Below are positions 1 through 5,177 of a DNA stretch of 5,177 bases, one piece after another. Location of the stretch: assembly GCA_903835275.1 (NCBI GenBank), contig CAILMK010000749.1, positions 1-5,177 of the forward strand. The letters are read 5' to 3'. This stretch comes from an uncultured bacterium (GTDB taxonomy: Bacteria; Bacteroidota; Bacteroidia; CAILMK01). The position numbers and the translations under genes are program-made. A model generated the notes under the pieces. It saw nothing but the letters and a program-made list of their open reading frames with translations, had not been told where the DNA came from and did no database searches. Numbering within the stretch: the first letter of the stretch is position 1; every line of letters begins with the position of its first letter.

Positions 1-63
1 ACCTTCCAGGACCTGAATATTATCAGCGGTATAGGTAGGATTATTATTTTGATTTTCTGTCAT
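1..63 (-). CDS. gyrB: DNA gyrase subunit B, N-terminal 21 codons (cut by window edge)
   Basis: An ATG at 63-61 opens a minus-strand frame that runs without a stop to the window edge. The 21 residues begin MTENQNNN and end YTADNIQVLEG. The Y(S/T)AD(N/S)IQVLEG motif is the conserved start of GyrB, just before the LEAVRKRPxMYIGD segment of the GHKL ATPase domain, which would lie outside the window. GyrB supplies the ATPase subunit of gyrase, which introduces negative supercoils in the cytoplasm. The short polar leader before the motif is usual for the family. ParE begins similarly, so a topoisomerase IV subunit cannot be fully excluded, but the IQVLEG wording favours GyrB. It lies 261 bases downstream of coaE on the same strand. 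No good Shine-Dalgarno sequence is visible ahead of the ATG (CCTTACAA precedes it). Confidence 0.82.
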   Translation of the reverse strand, partial: MTENQNNNPTYTADNIQVLEG

Positions 64-324
64 TTGTAAGGAAAAGTATTGCCTGTTTAATTATGCTGCT
101 AAGTTCCGAAAAAATGATCATTAAACCTAAGAAAAAAGGAGAAAAAATGAAGATAATTTTAGAGTAAAATTAGGAAAAATTTCAAATGTTGAAAAGTATG
201 AAAACTTTATTGATTTAAAATGATAAAAAGGTGGTGTTTTGGGATTATTTGGGCAAACCATGTAGATTTTAAAAACCTACGAGGTTTCTATTCCACTAAA
301 TGACTATATCGCGTTATTACTTCA
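64..324. other. AT-rich intergenic region between coaE and gyrB
   Basis: This 261-base gap holds no convincing coding frame. It is strongly AT-rich. Read on the minus strand, it has a long pyrimidine-rich stretch about 65-100 bases before the gyrB start (about 129-165). The part nearest coaE holds the palindrome at 255-287. The gyrB promoter should lie here, but I found no perfect TAnnTTTG box with a -33 partner. TACTTTTC at 78-71 and AACATTTG at 188-181 on the minus strand are one-mismatch candidates only, and the first is implausibly close to the ATG. Confidence 0.6.
255..287 (-). terminator. Imperfect palindrome, probable coaE terminator
   Basis: On the minus strand, AAACCT-CGT-AGGTTT forms a 6-bp hairpin (287-273) that runs directly into five Ts, starting 38 bases after the coaE stop. 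This is the arrangement of a weak intrinsic terminator. The hairpin is half of a larger imperfect inverted repeat: AAACCATGTAGATTTT at 255-270 mirrors the reverse complement of 271-287, AAACCTCGTAGGTTTTT. Two mutually exclusive folds are therefore possible. The AAACCTCGTAGGTTT core resembles intergenic hairpins I associate with Bacteroidota genomes, but that is recalled, not searched. Confidence 0.5.
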
Positions 325-924
325 TCACGCCAACAGTCCGTAATTCAAAAACATTTCATGCAGTTTCAAGACTTGCGGCAATAGCAATTCCCTGTCATCA
401 TTCTGAATGATGTAATCAGCCATTTCGAGTTTCTTTTCATCGGGCCACTGTTTTTCTATACGTGCCATGATCTCATCACTGCTGATGCCATCGCGCTCCA
501 TGATCCTTTTCAGGCGGATTTCCATTGGTGCATCCACGACGATGATCTTATCGAGGTCTTTGTAAGTACCGCTTTCGTATAATAACGCGGCTTCCTTAAC
601 GATATATTTTGCTGTGAAATGTGCCCTCCTGAAATCAGCAAAATCTTCCTGAACGGCAGGGTGTACAATTCCTTCAAGAATCCGAAGTTTTTCAGTATTG
701 TTAAAGACAATCGCAGCAAGCTTTTTGCGGTCCAAAATTCCCTTATCATCAAAGATATCCTTGCCGAAATAATTCAACAACTTTTCCTTTGCATGTGCAT
801 TTTCCTGCAGGATAAATTTGCCGCGCATATCCGCATTATATACAGGCACGCCCAGCGATGTAAATATTTCGCAGCAGGTGGTTTTCCCGCTTCCCATGCC
901 TCCGGTAATTCCTATGCTTAGCAC
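325..924 (-). CDS. coaE: Dephospho-CoA kinase
   Basis: CoaE phosphorylates the 3'-hydroxyl of dephospho-CoA with ATP, the last step of coenzyme A synthesis, in the cytoplasm. The 199-residue length is normal. Visible marks are the Walker A loop GGMGSGKT (residues 8-15), the NAD motif with Asp32 where the family has its (D/N)AD substrate-site aspartate, VHPAV (87-91), EAALLYESG (111-119, the family's PLLFE region), and the lid RDG (144-146) followed by RIEKQ.P.EKK and AD.II.ND. The start is a GTG at 924-922. The first in-frame Met after it (Met10) is inside the P-loop, so an ATG start would destroy the enzyme. The GTG shares its first G with the TAG stop of ybbR (TAGTG), suggesting translational coupling. 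The stop is TGA, followed by a hairpin. Identification is secure; the start is very likely. Confidence 0.97.
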   Translation of the reverse strand: MLSIGITGGMGSGKTTCCEIFTSLGVPVYNADMRGKFILQENAHAKEKLLNYFGKDIFDDKGILDRKKLAAIVFNNTEKLRILEGIVHPAVQEDFADFRRAHFTAKYIVKEAALLYESGTYKDLDKIIVVDAPMEIRLKRIMERDGISSDEIMARIEKQWPDEKKLEMADYIIQNDDRELLLPQVLKLHEMFLNYGLLA

Positions 925-1892
925 TATTTGTTTTTTAGCTTTATTGATTCGGGTTTGATCCTGAAATTGTATGTGTAATCCGGGTGATTTATCAACTTGA
1001 CTTTTATCGGTTCGCTGCCTGCGGAATCGGATTTTGACGCATCTATAATTGCTTCAAATAAGGATGTCCGCGTGCGCTTTTCGCGGTTCTTGGTCACCTG
1101 GTAAAATATGGTTACTTTTTCCGGACTTGCCTGAATGGACCTTCCGTGTTTATTGATGATAGAAACAGGAACAGTTGTTTTTGTTTCGACTAATTCCATA
1201 ACAGGAATTTCTACTTTTACTGATGGAGAATCGACGGCGAGGCTTGCAAACTGGGGTTGTTTAAGATCAACAGTATATGTATGCGTTTTATCCATGTCAT
1301 CAATAACGCTGTCGCGCGTTTCTATAAACTGTACCTGCCTTACCAACGATTGCGGTCCCGAAATAGTAACGAACTCCGGAGTGATGTGTACCTTATCGGA
1401 TATGCCGTAATTTTTATCACAATTGATGGTAAGTTTTAATACGACAGGAACCCTCCTGCTCATTTTCGGTTCGCGTGAAAGATAGATCGTATCCGGTTCT
1501 ATTGAAATGATGTTCATTTTATGTGCCAGGCGTGCGCGCAATTCTTCTTTCAGGCGTGCATTGGCAGCGATGAATGATTTATGCGCATACTGGGACATAT
1601 CAATATTGATTTTGTCCTTGCTGCCAAGCATCCAAAGTGTGAACAGGTCCCAGCCGGAAGCCTGCACCTGGACTTTCAGTTCAGTAGGTAATGGATGAAG
1701 ATATACCTTGTCCTTTGGTATATTGGAATAATTGGTTTTTACACTCACCACACTAAGGTAGGTATCGCTTAATCCGGTAAGAACCCATAGTATCAATGCA
1801 AGCAAAAGACACCAGGAATAAATGCCCCATTCCGCCCTAAGTTTTACCTTGACGGATTTCCGTTTATTTTGATCCTGCTTTACTTCGGGCAT
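924..1892 (-). CDS. YbbR-like (CdaR-family) membrane-anchored protein
   Basis: A 322-residue protein with a basic N-terminal tail (residues 1-20), one membrane segment (about 24-42, IYSWCLLLALILWVLTGLS) and a large extracytoplasmic part. That part can be read as about three YbbR-type beta-rich repeats (roughly 48-140, 145-232 and 237-322). The clearest family mark is VTISGPQSLVRQV in the second (175-187). In Firmicutes, YbbR/CdaR regulates the membrane diadenylate cyclase CdaA, but no cyclase gene is next to it here, so its job is unknown. In Bacteroidota, YbbR-like genes commonly sit beside coaE and yajC, as here. The ATG is preceded by AAGGAT, but with only one base between AAGGA and ATG, too close for a standard Shine-Dalgarno. 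The gene ends in TAG, overlapping the coaE GTG by one base. Confidence 0.85.
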   Translation of the reverse strand: MPEVKQDQNKRKSVKVKLRAEWGIYSWCLLLALILWVLTGLSDTYLSVVSVKTNYSNIPKDKVYLHPLPTELKVQVQASGWDLFTLWMLGSKDKINIDMSQYAHKSFIAANARLKEELRARLAHKMNIISIEPDTIYLSREPKMSRRVPVVLKLTINCDKNYGISDKVHITPEFVTISGPQSLVRQVQFIETRDSVIDDMDKTHTYTVDLKQPQFASLAVDSPSVKVEIPVMELVETKTTVPVSIINKHGRSIQASPEKVTIFYQVTKNREKRTRTSLFEAIIDASKSDSAGSEPIKVKLINHPDYTYNFRIKPESIKLKNK

Positions 1893-1908
1893 ATCCTTAA
1901 TTCTGCAT

Positions 1909-1916
1909 CAAATATA
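1909..1916 (-). promoter_or_regulatory. Candidate -7 box (TATATTTG) for ybbR-coaE
   Basis: TATATTTG on the minus strand is a perfect match to the Bacteroidota -7 consensus TAnnTTTG. It sits 16 bases before the ybbR ATG and downstream of the yajC terminator, where a new promoter would be needed. No TTTG or TTG is present about 19-21 bases further upstream, so the -33 half is missing or degenerate. It would give a very short 5' leader of about ten bases. An 8-base match in AT-rich DNA can occur by chance. Confidence 0.35.
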
Positions 1917-1983
1917 ATAAAGATTCGGTGAATTATAGGATGGAGATTGTGTCATTGAGTTCGGGAATTGTAATATGAGTTGC

Positions 1984-2161
1984 ACAAATACAACATCCCC
2001 CTACCCCCCTTCAAAGGGGGAATTCCAACTTTTAACCATTTGTGATGATTATTGACCTTTGGTTTTTCATCGGAGAAATAACTAAACAAATTCACCGAAA
2101 TACTTAAGCGAACGAGCAATTCCCTCTTTGAAGGGGGCGCCTTTAGGCGGGGGATGTTTGT
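1984..2161. repeat. REP/MITE-like inverted-repeat element
   Basis: Two complementary GC-rich arms face each other across about 90 AT-rich bases. The left arm is about 1984-2026 and the right arm 2117-2161. The left reads ACAAA..AACATCCCCC..CCCCCTTCAAAGGGGGAATTCC. The reverse complement of the right reads ACAAACATCCCCC..CCCCCTTCAAAGAGGGAATTGC. Each arm is itself a hairpin: CCCCCT-TCAA-AGGGGG at 2005-2020, and CCCTCTT-TG-AAGGGGG at 2122-2137. The right arm carries a second small hairpin, CGCC-TTTA-GGCG (2138-2149), absent from the left. Paired palindromes in inverse orientation match the REPIN/MITE pattern, elements moved in trans by Y1 (TnpA_REP) or other transposases. No transposase is present here, and I could not count copies elsewhere in the genome. 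Confidence 0.75.
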
Positions 2162-2190
2162 AATGGTTCATTCTCATCCGGAACACTAAA

Positions 2191-2224
2191 ACAAAAAAGG
2201 ACTGCTTCAATGAAACAGTCCTTT
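2191..2224 (-). terminator. Intrinsic terminator after yajC
   Basis: On the minus strand, AAAGGACTGTTTC (2224-2212), the loop ATT and GAAGCAGTCCTTT (2208-2196) form a 13-bp stem with a single G-T wobble, followed by a T tract (TTTTTTGTTTT). It begins 22 bases after the yajC stop. The opposite strand also has a short T run after the stem (AATTTTTT), so it could stop transcription both ways, but no plus-strand gene needs it. It marks the end of the dehydrogenase-nusB-DUF1573-yajC unit. Confidence 0.9.
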
Positions 2225-2246
2225 AATTTTTTAGAAAAACCAGCTG

Positions 2247-2603
2247 TTACGCTTTCTTTTCCTCGTTCTTCTTGTTAGCATCTTCCATTGCTTTTGTAAG
2301 CTCTACGGAAATTGCTGTTTTCTCAATTTCGAGCTTTACACCGCTACCGGTTTCAATGACGAAAGTAGTATCCTTTACATCAACTATACGGGCATGAATC
2401 CCGCCGATGGTAATGATCTTGCTGCCTTTTTCAATGGTTTCCCTGAAAACCTTTTGTTCCTTCGCTTTCTTGGATTGCGGACGGATCATGAAAAAGTAAA
2501 AAACGATGATGATCAGCGGAAACATGATCCATGTTCCGATTCCACCACCGGGCCCTGCTGCAGGAGCTTGTAAAAGTATTGACAACATTGTGTTTAAAAT
2601 CAT
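2247..2603 (-). CDS. yajC: Preprotein translocase accessory subunit YajC
   Basis: YajC is a small inner-membrane protein that associates with the SecDF part of the Sec translocon. It is not essential in E. coli. The 118 residues show a short Gly/Pro/Ala-rich N-terminus (13-22), one membrane helix (about 24-41) and the hallmark YFFMIRPQSKKAKEQ (36-50). A small cytoplasmic domain with GSKIITIGGIHARIVDV (60-76) follows, then a charged Lys/Glu tail. Length and layout are normal. The start is ATG at 2603-2601; Met6 is a possible alternative, and neither has a clear Shine-Dalgarno. It lies 25 bases after the TAA that ends the DUF1573 frame and is followed by a strong terminator, so it is the last gene of its unit. 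Confidence 0.96.
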   Translation of the reverse strand: MILNTMLSILLQAPAAGPGGGIGTWIMFPLIIIVFYFFMIRPQSKKAKEQKVFRETIEKGSKIITIGGIHARIVDVKDTTFVIETGSGVKLEIEKTAISVELTKAMEDANKKNEEKKA

Positions 2604-2628
2604 TTCTGTATAATTATTTATTTTATTT

Positions 2629-3096
2629 TTATCGCTGTGAACTTATATCCGCAAGAATGGTAATTACCGTACGTTCCGGAATAGTATTCGCTTCCACGGT
2701 CACTGTTTTTTCAACAGGCCCGTTTTTATTCTCACTGTTAAATGTTACATCAAGGAAACCGGATTCGCCTGGAGCAACTGGTTTCTCGGACTATCTCGGA
2801 ACCGTACAACCGCAGGAAGCGCTTGCATGGCCGATCACCAAGGGGCCTTTTCCCAAATTGGTAAACTTAAAAGAGTAAGTAACAATTTCACCTTCTATAA
2901 GCTTGCCGAAATTATGCGTATCCTTTTCAAATTTAATAATGGCTGAATGATCATCCCCTGCCTTGCTGCTTGCAGTCGCAGGGTTATTTGTCACCATATC
3001 AGAGGTTACTTCACCCTTGCCGGTTGCAGGCTTGGAAGTGCAGGCAACCGCCATTAAACCCAAAGAAAAAGCGAAAATCAAACCTGTTAATTTCAT
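2629..3096 (-). pseudogene. DUF1573 lipoprotein gene interrupted by an in-frame TAG
   Basis: The frame has 156 codons, with TAG at codon 102 (2793-2791) and the natural TAA at 2631-2629. The N-terminus has a lipoprotein signal (hydrophobic 5-18, lipobox AVAC, Cys19) and a polar linker. The DUF1573 domain then begins near residue 53 with FEKDTHNFGKLIEGE, FKFTNLGKGPLVI and SCGCTVP. The 53 codons after the TAG continue the same domain in the same frame (KPVAPGESGFLDVTFNS, then TVTVEANTIPERTVITI). The family normally reads CTVP-x-(W/Y)-P-x-x-P there, so the stop replaces the aromatic residue with no change in spacing. The truncated 101-residue product (3096-2791) would lack half the domain. The gene lies 3 bases after nusB and 25 before yajC. 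The family's function is unknown. It could be a true nonsense mutation, a sequencing error or, improbably, readthrough. Confidence 0.85.
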
Positions 3097-3099
3097 ACC

Positions 3100-4026
3100 T
3101 TAATTTTTAAGCAATACACCTTCTTTTTTCAATTCTTTCCTGATAGTATCAAGTACGCCGTTAATGAATTTTTTACTTTGTGAAGTGCTGTAGATCTTGG
3201 CAAGCTCCACATATTCATTTATGGTTACCGTTGCGGGAATAGACATAAAATGCAAAAATTCACACACCCCCATTTTGAGTATGATGAGGTCAATAACAGC
3301 TACCTGGTTTGGCTCCCATTTCGGGATGCGTGGCGTTATTATTTCCTGCAGTTTATCGTTCTCCCTGATCGTTGTTTTAAAAAGCTCATCGGCGTATTCG
3401 TACAATTCCTTCGGATTTTGTCCTACAGGAAGAAGGAAATCTCCTTCCTGTCCTGCCGCCAGCAATTGTACAGTTTTCTGAGCCATTTGCAGGGCTATCT
3501 TTTTATCATCGGACCAGTTATAATATTGTTCCTCCAGGTGCTGTTCAAAAAGAGGATTATTACTGGTATAATGTTTCAATACAAATATTAAAACTTCCTG
3601 ATCCGCCATTTCTGATCCACCGGATGAATTCATATAGTCTCGGTAGGCATCCTGATTTTTCAGATCAAGAAATATCTTTCTTAAAAGATCCCTGTCAGCT
3701 TCAAAAACAACTTTCAGGTCCTTGGCAGTATCATGTAAATTACCGCTATTCATCAGTCTCTGAAGAATAGGATTATTGTACAATTTTCTTCCTGCCTGCA
3801 AGTCTGCTTCATCTACAATATACTTGCCTTTCATCTCTTCGTCGTAGTGCACCATATAGTTGCCCAACTCCTCCAGTGAAAGTAAAAGATAAATGTATAA
3901 TTCGTAGAGCTTCCCAATGTTTTGCCTCAGTTGTTTTGCCAACTGATCAACATTTGCGTTCTCGTCATTATTGTATGCGTATAATGCCTGAAGCACCTTA
4001 ACGCGAATATGTCTGCGGCTTAACAT
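3100..4026 (-). CDS. nusB: Transcription antitermination factor NusB (long form)
   Basis: NusB pairs with ribosomal protein S10 (NusE) on boxA RNA to prevent early termination, mainly in rRNA operons. The N-terminal mark is RRHIRVKVLQALYAY (4-18). The C-terminal half has WEPNQVAVIDLIILKMGVCEF (237-257) and TVTINEYVELAKIYS plus SKKFINGVLD (266-293). These pieces match the start and end of the 139-residue E. coli protein. Between them lies a mostly helical, charged insertion of about 170 residues, giving 308 in total. Long NusB proteins of about 300 residues are, as I recall, usual in Bacteroidota, so this is not a fusion artefact. The ATG at 4026-4024 is chosen because the one just upstream (4031-4029) is in another frame and stops after three codons. 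It begins 26 bases after the dehydrogenase stop and is followed 3 bases later by DUF1573. Confidence 0.95.
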   Translation of the reverse strand: MLSRRHIRVKVLQALYAYNNDENANVDQLAKQLRQNIGKLYELYIYLLLSLEELGNYMVHYDEEMKGKYIVDEADLQAGRKLYNNPILQRLMNSGNLHDTAKDLKVVFEADRDLLRKIFLDLKNQDAYRDYMNSSGGSEMADQEVLIFVLKHYTSNNPLFEQHLEEQYYNWSDDKKIALQMAQKTVQLLAAGQEGDFLLPVGQNPKELYEYADELFKTTIRENDKLQEIITPRIPKWEPNQVAVIDLIILKMGVCEFLHFMSIPATVTINEYVELAKIYSTSQSKKFINGVLDTIRKELKKEGVLLKN

Positions 4027-4052
4027 TTCATTTTTAAGCCCGGCTCAATTAA

Positions 4053-5153
4053 TTAGTAAGCCAGGTTGATTTTTCCGATCGCTTCAATTCTTTGTTCAGC
4101 CATTTTGTTAGCGGCTTTATAGGTAGGGATGTTTTCTTCTTTTGCAAGATTAATAATACCCTGTGTAACTGCATAAATATTTTCTGCCCTTGACATTGCG
4201 ATCTCGCGGTTATACCCGTGAAGTTCGGTATAAACGTTGATCAGTCCGCCGGCATTGATAAGAAAATCCGGAGCGTACAAAATGCCTTTTTCCATCAGCA
4301 TTTGTCCGTGTATGGATTCATCTGCCAACTGGTTATTAGCTGCACCTGCAACGATGGAACATTTCAATTTTGCAATGCTTTCGTCATTCAGGGTTGCACC
4401 CAGTGCGCATGGAGCGTAAATATCTATATCCTGTTCGTGAACCTTGGAAAGTTCAACAACACCGGCATCGTATTTCTTCACCATTTCGTTCAGTGCTTCC
4501 TTGTTTACGTCCGCTACCTGAACCCTTGCTCCTTCCTTTATAAGGAAATCCACAAGGTGACCGCCTACTTTACCTACACCTTCCACGAGCACTTTTTTGC
4601 CGCTCAGGTTATCAGTTCCGTAAACTTCCTTTGCGCAAGCCTTCATTCCAAGGTAAACGCCATAAGCAGTTACAGGAGAAGGATCTCCGCCACCGCCCAT
4701 GATCTCAGGAAGTCCTACTACATGGTCTGTGGACATATTGATGTACTCCATATCCTTGGTAGTGGTTCCAATATCTTCAGCCGTAATGTATTTACCGTTA
4801 AGGTTTTCCACAAACTGGCCGAATTTACGCATGTATGCTTCGGACTTCAGTTTACGCGGATCACCGATGATAACAGCCTTAGCACCACCAAGATTCAAGC
4901 CCGAAATAGCGGCCTTATAAGTCATTCCCCTGGAAAGGCGCAATACATCCGTAATTGCATCTTGTTCATTCTTATAATCATACATCCTTGTGCCACCCAA
5001 ACCAGGGCCCAAAGTAGTATTGTGGATGGCTATGATAGCCTTCAATCCCGTTGCCTTGTCCTGGCAAAACACTATTTCTTCATAGTCATACTGGGTAAGC
5101 CTTTCAAAGAGAACACTTGCCGTTTCAGTTTTCATTTGAGCCACTGTTGTCAT
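4053..5153 (-). CDS. Leu/Glu/Phe/Val dehydrogenase (leucine dehydrogenase type)
   Basis: This enzyme family oxidatively deaminates amino acids to 2-oxo acids and ammonia with NAD, in the cytoplasm. The 366-residue protein matches leucine dehydrogenases almost end to end: LGPGLGGTRMYDY (48-60), GMTYKAAISGLNLGGAK (76-92) with the substrate lysine Lys80 and catalytic lysine Lys92, YITAEDIGTT (122-131), and PSPVTAYGVYLGMKA (159-172). The NAD-binding fold has GVGKVG (192-197) in place of the commoner GLGNVA, with Asp215 at the end of the second strand where NAD-specific enzymes have an acid. APCALGA (247-253), NNQLAD (273-278) and YAPDFLINAGG (293-303) follow. Branched-chain substrates are inferred from similarity (names such as ldh or bcd are used), and substrate choice cannot be read with certainty. 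The ATG (5153-5151) has no Shine-Dalgarno. Its promoter lies mostly outside the window. Confidence 0.95.
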   Translation of the reverse strand: MTTVAQMKTETASVLFERLTQYDYEEIVFCQDKATGLKAIIAIHNTTLGPGLGGTRMYDYKNEQDAITDVLRLSRGMTYKAAISGLNLGGAKAVIIGDPRKLKSEAYMRKFGQFVENLNGKYITAEDIGTTTKDMEYINMSTDHVVGLPEIMGGGGDPSPVTAYGVYLGMKACAKEVYGTDNLSGKKVLVEGVGKVGGHLVDFLIKEGARVQVADVNKEALNEMVKKYDAGVVELSKVHEQDIDIYAPCALGATLNDESIAKLKCSIVAGAANNQLADESIHGQMLMEKGILYAPDFLINAGGLINVYTELHGYNREIAMSRAENIYAVTQGIINLAKEENIPTYKAANKMAEQRIEAIGKINLAY

Positions 5154-5177
5154 GTTTAAAGATTAATAATTGGTTAA

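Larger units (their letters stand above)
1893..2246. other. Gene-free region between yajC and ybbR
   Basis: These 354 bases contain no supported gene. Reading in the direction of transcription, they hold the yajC terminator (2224-2191), a large inverted-repeat element (2161-1984) and a candidate ybbR promoter box (1916-1909). The roughly 90 bases between the arms of the repeat are AT-rich and have no useful open frame. The region separates two genes that are often adjacent in related genomes, so much of its length is probably the inserted repeat. Confidence 0.7.

Noticed and set aside
1984..2161. CRISPR array or riboswitch in the yajC-ybbR gap.
   Set aside because: There are only two arms, in inverse rather than direct orientation, with no series of spacers. 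The structure is that of paired palindromes and does not match any riboswitch core I recognise.
1968..2164. Direct repeat TTGTAAT at 1968-1974 and 2158-2164 as a target-site duplication of the repeat element.
   Set aside because: The left copy is about 10 bases outside the arm and the right copy overlaps the arm end, so they are not placed symmetrically. A 7-base AT-rich match is easily chance.
2629..2790. Separate small gene encoding the DUF1573 C-terminal part after the TAG.
   Set aside because: There is no in-frame ATG and no ribosome-binding site in these 53 codons, so it is better read as the cut-off tail of the interrupted gene.
2531..2878. Plus-strand open frame across the yajC start and the DUF1573 tail.
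   Set aside because: The minus strand explains both ends with conserved protein sequence. The plus frame has no recognisable product.
4027..4052. Small hairpin AGC-CGG-GCT followed by TTAAAA between the dehydrogenase gene and nusB, as a terminator.
   Set aside because: The stem is only 3 bp with no proper T tract, and the gap is only 26 bases.
4218..5159. Long plus-strand open frame of 313 codons opposite the dehydrogenase gene.
   Set aside because: It is antisense to a gene with end-to-end family motifs, and its translation is rich in Cys, His and Phe with no recognisable domain. It is a shadow frame.

Overview
The window reads as chromosomal DNA of a Bacteroidota bacterium, probably near Chitinophagales/Sphingobacteriales (the finer placement is a guess). 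The reasons are the gene order, a long (308-residue) NusB, a YbbR-like protein next to coaE, a DUF1573 lipoprotein, weak Shine-Dalgarno sequences, a perfect TAnnTTTG -7 box, and a palindromic CCCCCTTCAAAGGGGG-type intergenic repeat. Every gene lies on the minus strand, so transcription runs from high to low coordinates.

Layout in transcription order. (1) A Leu/Glu/Phe/Val-type amino-acid dehydrogenase (5153-4053). (2) nusB (4026-3100). (3) A DUF1573 lipoprotein gene (3096-2629), broken by an in-frame TAG at 2793-2791. (4) yajC (2603-2247), closed by a strong intrinsic terminator (2191-2224). The gaps between these genes are 26, 3 and 25 bases, which fits one transcription unit. (5) A gene-free stretch (1893-2246) holding a roughly 178-bp REP/MITE-like inverted-repeat element and a candidate promoter. 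(6) ybbR (1892-924) and coaE (924-325), which share one base (TAGTG) and are probably translationally coupled. (7) An AT-rich gap (64-324) with a palindrome that can act as the coaE terminator. (8) The first 21 codons of gyrB (63-1), cut by the window edge.

The content is housekeeping: amino-acid catabolism, antitermination of rRNA transcription, a Sec-translocon accessory protein, a membrane-anchored YbbR protein, the last step of CoA synthesis, and DNA gyrase. I see no new defence, mobile or biosynthetic system. The items most worth a second look are the amber codon inside DUF1573, placed exactly between two 7-bp direct repeats while the downstream frame still encodes the rest of the domain, and the inverted-repeat element sitting between yajC and ybbR.
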